From Lachnospiraceae bacterium (GTDB taxonomy: Bacteria > Bacillota > Clostridia > Lachnospirales > Lachnospiraceae): a DNA stretch of 64,000 nucleotides. Of the stretch, positions 9,170-19,756 are shown in pieces. The notes beneath the pieces were generated by a model, which was given only the letters and a program-made list of their open reading frames with translations, was not told the DNA's origin and made no database searches. Made by a program: the position numbers and the translations under genes. The DNA lies in NCBI GenBank assembly GCA_024699045.1, contig JAILQK010000155.1:1-64000 (forward strand), given 5' to 3'. The first letter of the stretch is position 1. Each line of letters begins with the position of its first letter.

Positions 9170-9402
9170 AAGGCTGGATCAAATAATAATAATCTGATGC
9201 ATATGTTTACCGTGTAAAGAGAAAAGGTATCCGCATCACAGTTTAATTCTCCAAAAAAAGAGTTTGCAGGTAAACGGACAAAATCCGGATTTTGTCCTAA
9301 AAAGGTTGCATGAATAAAAACAAAAGTTATGATAACAATAGGCAGAAACCGTGTTCTTAAATCCAATTGTTCTATTGTTATATCAATTGAGAGGGGAGAA
9401 AT

Positions 9403-9774
9403 ATGATAAATCAATTAAAATGCGGTTTGAGTGAACCGACATTGTTTCTGGTAAAGCTTTATGAAGCGGAAATCGCCGGTCTTATAAGCAAAAACAAAAA
9501 CAACAAGCATTTTTTCAGCTTTATAGAGGATCCGGATTCGTTTGATTATGAGCATTTTGACGAGAACTGGTGGCCGCTTTTCAGGTTTTCGGATATCGGG
9601 ATGAGGGCAATGAAAAACGGCAGGGACAGGGTGATCGAAGCCTTTAAGCGTCTGAAGGGAAAGGACAAAAAAGAGGCGGATCATTACGTCGATCTGTATA
9701 GTAAAAAGGAGGAGCCGATAGACAACGATGATATCTATCATATTCCGGATGACGTAAATAATCCCGGCGTATAA
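9403..9774 (+). CDS. Small hypothetical protein (123 aa)
   Basis: Intact ORF with RBS GAGAGGGGAGAAAT-ATG; no family recognised. Confidence 0.6.
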   Translation: MINQLKCGLSEPTLFLVKLYEAEIAGLISKNKNNKHFFSFIEDPDSFDYEHFDENWWPLFRFSDIGMRAMKNGRDRVIEAFKRLKGKDKKEADHYVDLYSKKEEPIDNDDIYHIPDDVNNPGV

Positions 9775-9889
9775 TAGCGGGTAAGCACTACGGATAAAGA
9801 ATGCGGTTTTCTGCCATGAGGTTTTTTACAGTTCGGAAGTGTGCTAAAATTAAGCTCAATGATATCCTAAGCACGAAGGAGCAGGGGAA

Positions 9890-11212
9890 ATGAGATTCAA
9901 TAGATATTTTAAGGACAATAAATGGATGCCGTATGCTATAGCCGGGTGCATCATAGTGCTATTTTATCTGCTGGCAAGTCATATAAATTACCTGTTTATA
10001 GGGATAGAGTCTTTTCTCTGGTTTATATCTCCGGTTGTAGGCGGAGCAATCATTGCTTATATTCTGGACCCTCTGGTCAAAGTTTTCGAGACAAAGGTGT
10101 TTGCCGGGCTTTATAAAAAACCGGGAGCCAGACGTATCCTTTCGGTTTGGATAACGCTGATCCTGGTATTGATCTTCGTGGCATTGTTCATGGTGGCGCT
10201 GGTCCCTCAGATAGCGCAGTCCTTAAGGAGCTTTGTTTCCAACTTTGATTATTATGCCCAAAGCCTTCAAAATCTGCTTGATTCCATGAGCCGGGAATTT
10301 AAGAGCGGCTTTGTAGATATATCCAACATAACCCAGCTCCTTGAAAAAGAGATAGGAAAGATAGTTGATTATTTACAGGATAATCTGGGAAATATAGTCA
10401 ATAAATCGTTGAATGTCGGAAAGTCCATAGCAAACACCGGGATATCCTGTATCCTTGCGATATATATGCTTTTGGATAAGAGTCGTCTTCAGAGAGCCTG
10501 GAAGAGATTTTTGCAGGCGCTCCTGCCGGACAAAAGATATACCGAAGTAGCGGCTTTCTGGAACAGGTGTAACAACATACTGGTACGATATATTGCCGGA
10601 GACCTTTTGGACGGCCTTATCGTCGGAGTGGCAAATTTCATATTTATGACATTGGCCGGAATGGATTTTGCTGTGCTTGTGTCGGTGATCGTTGGGATAA
10701 CCAATCTGGCCCCCACATTCGGACCGCTGGTCGGGGCCATAGTCGGGGCTTTGTTCCTTGTATTTGTCAATCCGTGGTATGCTCTCTGGTTCTTATTGTT
10801 TACAATAGTCCTTCAGACACTGGACGGATATATAATAAAGCCAAAGCTTTTCGGGAACACGCTGGGAATCTCGGCCTTGTGGATCCTGATATCTATCATT
10901 GTACTGGGCCGTATGTTCGGCGTGGCGGGGATCCTTCTTGCAATACCGGTTGCCGCTATCCTGGACATTGTTTATAAAGAGCTGATACTTGGCCGACTGG
11001 AACGCAGGAAGGAAGAGAAGAGGATAGCTATCGCCGAGGCCGAGGCAAAAAGGAGTGCGGACGAGGCGGCTAAGAAGGCAGCCAAAGAAGCAATAAAGGC
11101 AGTTGTAAAAAAGGACAGCCTTTCAGCCGGGTCAGAAGAGGAAAGAGAAAAACTGTCCGAGGATCCGGAATTAACATCAAAGAGCAAGGCTTCGGAAAAC
11201 AATGATATTTGA
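9890..11212 (+). CDS. AI-2E family transporter (PF01594-type permease)
   Basis: Multi-TM protein with 'VGVANFIFMTLAGMDFAVLVSVIVGITNLAPTFGPLVGAIVGALF' and 'QTLDGYIIKPKLFG'. Confidence 0.9.
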   Translation: MRFNRYFKDNKWMPYAIAGCIIVLFYLLASHINYLFIGIESFLWFISPVVGGAIIAYILDPLVKVFETKVFAGLYKKPGARRILSVWITLILVLIFVALFMVALVPQIAQSLRSFVSNFDYYAQSLQNLLDSMSREFKSGFVDISNITQLLEKEIGKIVDYLQDNLGNIVNKSLNVGKSIANTGISCILAIYMLLDKSRLQRAWKRFLQALLPDKRYTEVAAFWNRCNNILVRYIAGDLLDGLIVGVANFIFMTLAGMDFAVLVSVIVGITNLAPTFGPLVGAIVGALFLVFVNPWYALWFLLFTIVLQTLDGYIIKPKLFGNTLGISALWILISIIVLGRMFGVAGILLAIPVAAILDIVYKELILGRLERRKEEKRIAIAEAEAKRSADEAAKKAAKEAIKAVVKKDSLSAGSEEEREKLSEDPELTSKSKASENNDI

Positions 11213-11984
11213 AACTCATGCGCATTATGATGACGCTGCATTCTCGGAGGACAGAGACGAGCTGCTTTCAAAAAGTCTGAAACAGGCCGGAGTGGCCCGG
11301 GTGATGAATGTTGCAGCCGATACTAGATCCGTGGATAGTACAGACAGGCTTTCAAAAGAGTATGAGAGTGTTTATGCGGCTCTCGGAATACATCCGTCGG
11401 AGATACAGGATCTAACAGAAAACGATATCCTTCATATAAAAGATCTTATCCTTGGGAACAAAAAGGTAAGGGCGATAGGAGAGATCGGTTTTGATTATCA
11501 TTACGATGACCCTGACAAGGCGGCGCAGGAAAAATGGTTTATCAGACAGATCGAGCTGGCCGGTGAGCTCTCGCTGCCCATCATAGTCCATTCCCGTGAT
11601 GCGGCAGAGGATACGATGAGGGTCATAAGTAATATTTATTCTGAAACCGGATCCCGGATAAACGGGGTGATCCACTGTTTTTCCTATTCAAAAGAAGAGG
11701 CTGTTAAATATACGGATCTTGGGTTCTTTATCGGAGTAGGCGGAGTCGTAACATACAAAAACGGGAAAAAACTGAAGGAAGTGGTGGAGAAGATCCCTTT
11801 GGACCGGATAGTTACCGAGACGGATTCTCCGTATCTTTCACCTGAACCTCACAGAGGAGAAAGAAACTCTTCGATGAACCTGCCTTATATCATTAGGGCG
11901 ATAGCCGGGATAAAAAACGAAACTCCCGAAAAAGTCGAGGAGATCACCTATAATAATGCGTTGAGATTATACGGTCTGGAATGA
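11202..11984 (+). CDS. tatD: TatD family metal-dependent hydrolase
   Basis: ETHAHYDD, IGEIGFDYH, VHSRDAAEDT, ETDSPYLSPEPHRGERN. Confidence 0.95.
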   Translation: MIFETHAHYDDAAFSEDRDELLSKSLKQAGVARVMNVAADTRSVDSTDRLSKEYESVYAALGIHPSEIQDLTENDILHIKDLILGNKKVRAIGEIGFDYHYDDPDKAAQEKWFIRQIELAGELSLPIIVHSRDAAEDTMRVISNIYSETGSRINGVIHCFSYSKEEAVKYTDLGFFIGVGGVVTYKNGKKLKEVVEKIPLDRIVTETDSPYLSPEPHRGERNSSMNLPYIIRAIAGIKNETPEKVEEITYNNALRLYGLE

Positions 11985-12835
11985 ATAACGGGTATCTGGC
12001 AGACAATACAAAGCTTGTTATGGATCGGTATGGCTTTACCGCGAGCAAGCGCTTCGGACAGAATTTTATCAGGGACCGTAAGGTTTTAGAAGATATAGTC
12101 AGGGCATCCGGTCTGACTGATGAAGAGGCTGTCGTTGAGATCGGGCCCGGAATAGGCGTGCTTACCGAATTTCTTGCTGAAGCCGCCGATCATGTGTATG
12201 CGGTTGAGGTAGACAGGAAGCTCATACCGATTCTCCATGAGACCCTGAGCGGTTATGATAACATCAGCATCATAAATCAGGATATCATGAAAACAGATCT
12301 AAATGCGCTTACCGGCGGCAGATCTTTCCGGATCGTGGCAAATCTCCCTTATTACATAACGACACCGATCATAATGGGACTGCTTGAGTCGAAGGTGCAC
12401 TGCAAGTCCTTAACAGTTATGGTACAAAAAGAAGTAGGAGAACGAATGACGGCTGATCCCGGAAGCAAGAGTTACGGTGCGCTTTCATTGGCGGTCAGAT
12501 ACCGGACCCGGGCCGCGATCGTCCGGCAGGTGCCGGCAGCCTGCTTTATCCCGTCCCCGAAAGTGGACTCCGTTGTTGTGCATATGGAAACATACGACCA
12601 GCCTGCCGTGACTGTAACAGATGAAGCGTTGATGTTTGATATCATTAGAGGAGCATTTAATCAGAGGAGAAAAACTTTGGCAAATGCCCTTGCGGGATAT
12701 GCGGGCATCAACCTGGAGAAAGAACGGATCGCACAGGCGATAGAGGCTATCGGGGCAAAGCCTGCCGTAAGAGGAGAGGAGCTTTCGTTGGAGGATTTCG
12801 CAAAACTTACGGATCATATACACAAATTCTTGTAG
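11981..12835 (+). CDS. rsmA: 16S rRNA (adenine1518/1519-N6)-dimethyltransferase
   Basis: FGQNFIRDRKVL, VEIGPGIGVLTEFL, VANLPYYITTPII; ATGA overlap with tatD. Confidence 0.96.
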   Translation: MNNGYLADNTKLVMDRYGFTASKRFGQNFIRDRKVLEDIVRASGLTDEEAVVEIGPGIGVLTEFLAEAADHVYAVEVDRKLIPILHETLSGYDNISIINQDIMKTDLNALTGGRSFRIVANLPYYITTPIIMGLLESKVHCKSLTVMVQKEVGERMTADPGSKSYGALSLAVRYRTRAAIVRQVPAACFIPSPKVDSVVVHMETYDQPAVTVTDEALMFDIIRGAFNQRRKTLANALAGYAGINLEKERIAQAIEAIGAKPAVRGEELSLEDFAKLTDHIHKFL

Positions 12836-12981
12836 TGGTTGTATGTTTTGTAGTACAATATATGGGTTAATTAGAAGGATCAAACAGATCCGTGACGATC
12901 CGCAGAGCATTTCCGACCGGTGGATCATGAAAAGATGTCGGGGAAAGAGATTGTCAGAAAAAGCTTTTAAGAGGCGTCGTT

Positions 12982-15879
12982 TTGGATAAGTACGAAAAAA
13001 AAGTCAGAATCAATCAGATCCGTTCTTTGATCGAGAACGGAGAATATCAGGAGGCTCAGGAAATAGCCGATACCATCGACTGGAAGCAGGAGCGAAGCAT
13101 CCGCACGCTAAGGATGGTAAGCGAGGTATATAAGATAAACCGCAGATACGAGGATGCTCTCAACGTATTGGCCCTGGCATATCAAAAAGACCCCGAAGAT
13201 CCCATAAAACGAAAAATCGTATACGATCTGTGTGAGCTGACCATTAAGATGGGACAGGTCGGCCTTGCCGTGCAGTATATGAAAGAGTTTTCAAAGATGG
13301 CTCCGACCGATGCCGGGAGATATATACTGCAATATAAACTTCTAAAGGCTACCGATGCAGATAATAACGAACGCATAGAACTGTTGGAGGAATTCAACAG
13401 CAAATATTTTTCCGATTACGACGGAAGATGGGCATATGAGCTTGCCGTGCTGTATCATGAGACAGGCAAAAACGATAAGTGCGTGGACTGCTGTAATGAG
13501 ATCATGCTCTGGTTTGTTACGGGGCCGATAGTCGCAAAAGCTCTTAAACTCAAAAGCCTGCATCAGGAGCTTACCTATGAGGAGAAGCAGAAGCTACTGG
13601 CTGAGGATGGGGAGTACGGAGAGGAGGTGCTGTATCAGAAGCGCCATAAAACAGAAACCGCTCCGGTATATATGAATACAACTCCGATCATAGGTGACGG
13701 ATACAGCGCTACCGATGCCGAAGACAGGATAGACGGTCAGGATGCCCTGGTCCAGGTACAAAGCGTTGATGAGCTGCCCGAGAAACCGGAGCCCGAGGAG
13801 CAGGGATTATCCATTGAGGTGAAAAAGGTAGATCCTTCTTTGGAGCCTACGATAAGGATGGCGGAAAAAAAGACCGGCCCATCGATACTTTCAAGAGAAA
13901 CAACGGTACTGCCGGATGTAAACAAGGCATTGTCAGGACCTTCCGTTCAACCCGCATCCCAACATATAGACAATCCTCCGGTGGATGACAGACATACGGC
14001 GCCTCCGACAATAGACCCATCGGCTGTGGCCGGGGCTTATCCCGATCCCCGGGACGATAAAGACGGCACGGTCCCTATACAGATCCCTCCTGCCATACCG
14101 GGAGTTGAAGATGCGATCACGCAGACCGGGACCATAGCGCAGCAGGAGATATCCGTAAATCTGGATAAATACAGCACCATGAATCTCCAGGCCGAGCTTC
14201 GTGAAAACATGGAGAAACTTCAGGAGCAGACCGGGGAACCGTTGAGGGAGAGAGAAGAAAAGCTTCCCGACAGGGTGGCAGGACCGGATAAAGACCTGAC
14301 CGAGATAAAGGCCAAAAGAGAGACAAAGCCAATGGCGCAGACAGTATCTGCGGCGGATACGCTAAATAAAGCGGTGCAGTCAGACAGCCGCGCAGGGGAG
14401 GCGCCGCCGTCCGTGAAGGATGACCCGGCTAAGCCCGGAGAAATGTCACAGGAAGAGATAGCATCCAAAATAACCAGCGTGCCGGTTCCGGAGCAGTTTA
14501 AGAATATCATCTCACAGGAGAAGGACGGTCAGATGCAGCTTAACGTACCGGAGGAAGATCAGGTCGATGAGAAGCAGATAACCGGACAGATGGATATAGA
14601 AAGTATTCTTGCAACATGGGATAAACTTCAGGAGGAGGCAAGGGACAGACGCATACGTGCCGCGAAGAGGAAATCCCTGGAGCAGACAAACGAACTTGCA
14701 AAAGAGGTAATAGACAGGCTTCCGGGGTATGAGGCCCCACAGGAAGAGGACGTTCCGGTGGAACCGCAGGACAAGTCCGGATCCGAGCCACTGAGTAGCG
14801 CATCATTGACTTCCGCATATACAGGACCTTTAGTCGTTCCGGCAAATGAGACGGGAGAGGTAAATACCGAGAAGATAGAGGAGGCGCTTAAGAATGAACT
14901 GGAGCAGGAGCTTCATGAACGTAAGGACGAAACTCCCGGGGATGAGACTTCGGATAAGTATAGGGACGAGGAGATAGAAGAAGAGATCCCGCAGGACAAT
15001 CCGGAACAGGAATATAAGGATGAGAATGAGGGCTACAGGGAACATGGCCATTCTTCAGCCGGAGATTCGGAAGCCGCCGAGCCCACACAGGATGATTCCA
15101 ATCAGGAAGCCGCCAGGAAAAAAACAGGTTTTGTTACATATGAAACAGTGGAGCTTCCCAGCGTATTCGACAGCTTCCGTCATATAAAAGGATTACCGCC
15201 ACAGCTTAAAGATGCCGAGGACAAGATGTCGATGGAATCCGGACACGGAAATGTGCTCATAGTAGGAAGCGAACATGCCGCAAGGATGGAGCTTGTCCAG
15301 GCGCTCGTCAGAGATATGAGTGAGAAGAATCCAAAGGGAGAGATCAAGGCGGCATCAATAGATGCGGATACTTTCAACAGCAAGGACGTTGACAAATCCT
15401 TAAAAGCACTGGCCGGTAATATGTTGGTGATCGAGGCTGCAGGCAGACTCTCTGATGACGCGATGAACTCCATGCTGTCAGTATTGTCAGGCGGTGACAG
15501 CGAGATCCTTGTGATCCTTGAGGATTCACGGGGAGGAGCCAAGAATCTGAGCGAATATTCCGGGTTTGCGGATGTTTTTGATGTGACGATCGACATGCCG
15601 ACGCTAAGCAATGATTATCTGGTCAATCACGCAAAGAGCTATGCCGGAGATAAGGGCTATATCCTGGATGATATGGCGGTCCTTGCCTTATATCAAAGGA
15701 TAGATGAGCGGCAGACCGCAGATCATGTCGTGACATCGGATGAAGTTGAGCATATAATAGACTTAGCGATAAAAAGCGCAAATAAGAAAAACCTGAAGCA
15801 TTTAGGAGATGTGCTGCTGGGCAAGAGATATAACGATGAGGATCTTATAGTGCTTCGCGAAAAAGATTTTGCGAAATGA
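12982..15879 (+). CDS. Large protein: N-terminal TPR-like region, long disordered acidic linker, C-terminal degenerate AAA+ (SpoVK/CbxX-like) domain
   Basis: TTG start after AGAGG; helical repeats in about the first 210 aa; low-complexity P/E/D/K middle; C-terminal 'NVLIVGSEHAARMELVQALVRDM' (Walker A-like, lacks GKT) and 'NMLVIEAAGRLSDDAMNSML'. Confidence 0.65.
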   Translation: MDKYEKKVRINQIRSLIENGEYQEAQEIADTIDWKQERSIRTLRMVSEVYKINRRYEDALNVLALAYQKDPEDPIKRKIVYDLCELTIKMGQVGLAVQYMKEFSKMAPTDAGRYILQYKLLKATDADNNERIELLEEFNSKYFSDYDGRWAYELAVLYHETGKNDKCVDCCNEIMLWFVTGPIVAKALKLKSLHQELTYEEKQKLLAEDGEYGEEVLYQKRHKTETAPVYMNTTPIIGDGYSATDAEDRIDGQDALVQVQSVDELPEKPEPEEQGLSIEVKKVDPSLEPTIRMAEKKTGPSILSRETTVLPDVNKALSGPSVQPASQHIDNPPVDDRHTAPPTIDPSAVAGAYPDPRDDKDGTVPIQIPPAIPGVEDAITQTGTIAQQEISVNLDKYSTMNLQAELRENMEKLQEQTGEPLREREEKLPDRVAGPDKDLTEIKAKRETKPMAQTVSAADTLNKAVQSDSRAGEAPPSVKDDPAKPGEMSQEEIASKITSVPVPEQFKNIISQEKDGQMQLNVPEEDQVDEKQITGQMDIESILATWDKLQEEARDRRIRAAKRKSLEQTNELAKEVIDRLPGYEAPQEEDVPVEPQDKSGSEPLSSASLTSAYTGPLVVPANETGEVNTEKIEEALKNELEQELHERKDETPGDETSDKYRDEEIEEEIPQDNPEQEYKDENEGYREHGHSSAGDSEAAEPTQDDSNQEAARKKTGFVTYETVELPSVFDSFRHIKGLPPQLKDAEDKMSMESGHGNVLIVGSEHAARMELVQALVRDMSEKNPKGEIKAASIDADTFNSKDVDKSLKALAGNMLVIEAAGRLSDDAMNSMLSVLSGGDSEILVILEDSRGGAKNLSEYSGFADVFDVTIDMPTLSNDYLVNHAKSYAGDKGYILDDMAVLALYQRIDERQTADHVVTSDEVEHIIDLAIKSANKKNLKHLGDVLLGKRYNDEDLIVLREKDFAK

Positions 15880-15901
15880 TCGACCCGTACGGAGGAATAC
15901 G

Positions 15902-17890
15902 ATGACTGAAAAAAAGAAGACGGTTGCGGTAAAAAAGTCCGCTGCACCTGAGAAGAAAACAAAAAAGGCAAAAGTGGCAAAACCGGCAAAGCCTTTAGAG
16001 AGAGTTTTTTTCAGCGAAGATGATGCCTATTATTTCGGTCAGGGCGTACATTATGACATATATAAAAAACTGGGGGCACATCCCTCGGCGGAAGGCGGAA
16101 AAAGAGGATTTCATTTTGCCGTCTGGGCACCACATGCAAAATATGTGTCTGTCATAGGCGAGTTTAATTCCTGGGAGAACGGGGCAAACCCCATGGATAG
16201 AGAGAATACGGTCGGAATATGGACAGTATTCATTCCCGGCGTCAAAGAGGGCGCTATGTATAAATATTACATAGTAACGGCGGAAGGAGAAGCGTTATAT
16301 AAGGCTGATCCTTACGCAACGTATGCCGAAAAAAGACCCGGAACCGCATCCATTACTTATGATCTTAGCCATTTTACATGGAAAGACAGTAAATGGATGG
16401 AAGCCCGTAAAAAGAAAAACATGAAAAAAGAACCGATGGCTATATATGAATGTCATATAGGTTCCTGGATGAAACACCCGACGGAGGAAAATGACGGGTT
16501 CTATTCATACAAAGAGTTTGCTGACAGAGTATGTGAATACCTTAAAGAGATGCCGTATACTCACGTTGAGCTGATGGGGATCGCGGAGCATCCGTTTGAC
16601 GGCTCATGGGGATATCAGGTAACCAGCTACTATGCTCCGACGTCCAGATACGGAACGCCCGATGATTTCCGGTACCTTGTGAATAAGCTCCATGAACAGG
16701 GAAAGGGAGTTATTCTGGACTGGGTACCGGCGCATTTTCCGAGAGATGCTCACGGTCTTGCAAATTTTGACGGGGAAGCCTGCTATGAATACGCGGATCC
16801 CAAAAAGGGAGAGCACCCTGATTGGGGAACAAAGATCTTTGATTACGGCAGAAGCGAAGTCAAGAATTTTCTTATCGGTAATGCAATATACTGGATGCAG
16901 GAATTTCATATAGACGGATTGCGGGTAGATGCCGTTGCATCAATGCTCTATCTGGATTACGGCAAGCGGGACGGTCAATGGGTAGCCAATAAATACGGTG
17001 GAAACAAAAACCTCGAGGCGATAGAATTCTTTAAGCATCTGAATTCCTGTGTCCTGGGCAAATTCCCCGGAGCGATGATGATCGCAGAGGAGTCAACGGC
17101 ATGGCCCAAAGTAACCGGACAGGTTGAAGATGATGGATTGGGCTTTTCATTCAAATGGAATATGGGATGGATGCATGATTTCTGTGATTATATGAAGCTC
17201 GATCCGTATTTCAGAAAGAACAGTCACTATAAGATGACTTTCGCCATGAGTTATAACGCCGCAGAAGATTATATACTGGTGCTGTCACATGACGAGGTAG
17301 TTCATTTGAAATGCTCCATGCTGGGAAAAATGCCCGGATATACCGTTGATAAGTTTGCAAATCTTCGTACAGGATATGCATTTATGATGGGTCATTCCGG
17401 AAAGAAGCTCCTTTTTATGGGGCAGGAATTCGGTCAGGAACGAGAATGGAGTGAAGCCAGGGAGATAGACTGGTTTTCGCTGGAGGATCCTCTGCACAAA
17501 GGAATGCAAAACTGGTTTGGGGATCTGTTAAGGCTTTATAATAAATACCCCAGTATGTATGAACTCGATGAAGGGTTTGAAGGTTTTCGCTGGATAAATG
17601 CGGATGATACCGAAAAGAGCATATATTCTTTTTACAGGCAGGATCATACCGGGAAGAACAATATATTGTTTGTCATGAATTTTACCCCTATGGAAAGGGA
17701 CGATTACCGGGTGGGGCTTCCCAGTCAGGCAAAGTGCACCCTGCTGTTGAATTCCGATGACGTCAAATACGGAGGAAACGGCGCAGATATCCCGAAAAGC
17801 CTAAAGGCGGAAGCAATACCCTGGGATGGACAGCCGTATTCTATCGGGTTCCGTCTGCCTCCTTTCGGCTCGGCGATCTTCAAATTCTAA
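15902..17890 (+). CDS. glgB: 1,4-alpha-glucan branching enzyme
   Basis: GH13 motifs DWVPAHFPRD, DGLRVDAVASMLYLDY, AEESTAWP, LSHDEVVH; GGAGG RBS before the ATG at 15902. Confidence 0.95.
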   Translation: MTEKKKTVAVKKSAAPEKKTKKAKVAKPAKPLERVFFSEDDAYYFGQGVHYDIYKKLGAHPSAEGGKRGFHFAVWAPHAKYVSVIGEFNSWENGANPMDRENTVGIWTVFIPGVKEGAMYKYYIVTAEGEALYKADPYATYAEKRPGTASITYDLSHFTWKDSKWMEARKKKNMKKEPMAIYECHIGSWMKHPTEENDGFYSYKEFADRVCEYLKEMPYTHVELMGIAEHPFDGSWGYQVTSYYAPTSRYGTPDDFRYLVNKLHEQGKGVILDWVPAHFPRDAHGLANFDGEACYEYADPKKGEHPDWGTKIFDYGRSEVKNFLIGNAIYWMQEFHIDGLRVDAVASMLYLDYGKRDGQWVANKYGGNKNLEAIEFFKHLNSCVLGKFPGAMMIAEESTAWPKVTGQVEDDGLGFSFKWNMGWMHDFCDYMKLDPYFRKNSHYKMTFAMSYNAAEDYILVLSHDEVVHLKCSMLGKMPGYTVDKFANLRTGYAFMMGHSGKKLLFMGQEFGQEREWSEAREIDWFSLEDPLHKGMQNWFGDLLRLYNKYPSMYELDEGFEGFRWINADDTEKSIYSFYRQDHTGKNNILFVMNFTPMERDDYRVGLPSQAKCTLLLNSDDVKYGGNGADIPKSLKAEAIPWDGQPYSIGFRLPPFGSAIFKF

Positions 17891-17997
17891 GGGGCTATAT
17901 CTTGTGGGTTGAGAAATATCGTCATATGGCCGATATTTTAAAAGAGACGATAAATGGATTTGCGTTTGAGAGGACAGATTAACAAGGAGGTAACATT

Positions 17998-18660
17998 ATG
18001 GCATTAGACGGAATCGGAGCCGGCAGCTCGTTCAATACGGCGGACTATTATACATTCAGAAAAAAGACCGAAGTTGATGCGGCTGAACAGGAGAACAAGC
18101 AGTCCAAGTCTGCCACTTCATCGGGAGTTGTATATGAAAACACTTCTGATACGGCAGATACATCAGCGGGTGCAACAAAGGCTAAAACGGTCGATCACGC
18201 AGCTATCGTGGAAAAGATGAAAAAGGATGCAGAGCAGCAGACCGCTAACTTACGATCGATAGTGGAAAAGCTCATGCTGGGTCAGAGCAAAGCTTCAAGC
18301 ATTGCAGGGGCCGAGACCGGTGAGAATTCTCTGACCAATGACGATGACATGTGGAAATTCCTCGCCAGTGGGGACTTCACGGTAGATGCGGCCACCAAGG
18401 CTCAGGCTCAGGCTGATATAGCCGATGACGGTTATTGGGGAGTAGAGCAGACATCGGACAGGATACTTGATTTTGCAAAGGCTCTTGCCGGAAATGATCC
18501 GAGTAAGGCACAGCAGTTGTTCGATGCTTTCAAAGAGGGTTATTCGCAGGCAGAAGAGACATGGGGAGATAAGCTTCCCGATATTTCGCAGCAGACCTTC
18601 GATGCGGTGGAAAAGAAATTTAATGAGTGGATGAATCCTGAAGCAGCTGTGGAAGAATGA
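17998..18660 (+). CDS. Conserved hypothetical protein (220 aa), Lachnospiraceae-type
   Basis: AAGGAGG RBS; C-terminal 'DDGYWGVEQTSDRILDFAKALAGNDPSKAQQLFDAFKEGYSQAEETWG'. Confidence 0.65.
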   Translation: MALDGIGAGSSFNTADYYTFRKKTEVDAAEQENKQSKSATSSGVVYENTSDTADTSAGATKAKTVDHAAIVEKMKKDAEQQTANLRSIVEKLMLGQSKASSIAGAETGENSLTNDDDMWKFLASGDFTVDAATKAQAQADIADDGYWGVEQTSDRILDFAKALAGNDPSKAQQLFDAFKEGYSQAEETWGDKLPDISQQTFDAVEKKFNEWMNPEAAVEE

Positions 18661-18682
18661 GAGCTATAAAAAACTGAGATAT

Positions 18683-18725
18683 AAAAGGCTATGAGAACTG
18701 AAAAAGGCTCATAGCCTTTTTTTTT
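18683..18725 (+). terminator. Rho-independent terminator
   Basis: AAAAGGCTATGAG...CTCATAGCCTTTTTTTTT. Confidence 0.95.
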
Positions 18726-18852
18726 GAGTTCTTGAATTGTATACAACGATTTAGTATAATATGAAAGACTTTGTATTATTTTCCAAACAAAGCTTCGGTC
18801 GGTATGACGTCCGGAGCCTGCGATATACCGGGGGAGAGATGAGATCATAATT

Positions 18853-19746
18853 ATGGATATCAGGGCATATGCTAAAATCAATCTGGCGCTTGACATTGTG
18901 GGCCGGAAGGAAGACGGATATCATGAACTGCGTACTATCATGCAGCAGATAGATCTTTATGATGAGATAAAACTGTATGCCGAAGCAGAGATCGGAGGAA
19001 GCGGCGAAAAAGGACAGATCCTGGTATCCTGTAATGATTCAATGGTTCCTACCGATGAGAGAAATCTGGCATACAAGGCGGCCAGGCTGCTCTTTGACGA
19101 GTTTGAGATCACGGATGCCATATTGATAGAGATAGAAAAAAACATACCGGTTTCGGCCGGACTTGCCGGGGGATCAACAGATGCGGCAGCGGTCCTTAAG
19201 GGTATAAATGAATACTTCGGACTTGGGCTTTCTCAGGAGGAGCTTATTCAAAGAGGGGTAAGACTTGGAGCGGATGTGCCTTTTTGTATAATGGGAGGCA
19301 CGGCATATGCGGGAGGAATAGGGGAGGAACTGGTTCCTCTCGGTGCTTTGGATGAATTTATCGTGCTTGTTGCAGTCCCCGACACAAGAGTATCGACAAA
19401 ATGGGCATATAACGCATATGATCAGCTGGCATCCCAGGGTAATATAAGACACCCGGATATCGATCAGATGAGAGCGGCCATAGAGATGGAAGATTTCGGA
19501 TGCATACCGGATTTTCTCGGAAATGTGCTGGAATATGCCACCATCCCGGAGTATGCCATTATTTCCAAGGTAAAAAACACAATGATGCAAAACGGCGCGG
19601 CCGGGGCATTGATGAGCGGTTCCGGACCCAGTGTATACGGGCTTTTTATGGACGAGGATAAGGCGGCCAAGGCATACGATGTATTGGATATGTTCAATCT
19701 GGTCCCGGAGGAGAGAATATTTCTCACGGGATTTCACAATGAGTAG
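18853..19746 (+). CDS. ispE: 4-diphosphocytidyl-2-C-methyl-D-erythritol kinase
   Basis: AYAKINLALDIVGRKEDGYHEL, PVSAGLAGGSTDAAAVL, MSGSGPSVYGLF. Confidence 0.95.
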   Translation: MDIRAYAKINLALDIVGRKEDGYHELRTIMQQIDLYDEIKLYAEAEIGGSGEKGQILVSCNDSMVPTDERNLAYKAARLLFDEFEITDAILIEIEKNIPVSAGLAGGSTDAAAVLKGINEYFGLGLSQEELIQRGVRLGADVPFCIMGGTAYAGGIGEELVPLGALDEFIVLVAVPDTRVSTKWAYNAYDQLASQGNIRHPDIDQMRAAIEMEDFGCIPDFLGNVLEYATIPEYAIISKVKNTMMQNGAAGALMSGSGPSVYGLFMDEDKAAKAYDVLDMFNLVPEERIFLTGFHNE

Positions 19747-19756
19747 GTGAAAAGAT

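Noticed and set aside
8819-9217. 132-aa plus-strand ORF
   Set aside because: Antisense to the radical-SAM-like gene; no RBS.
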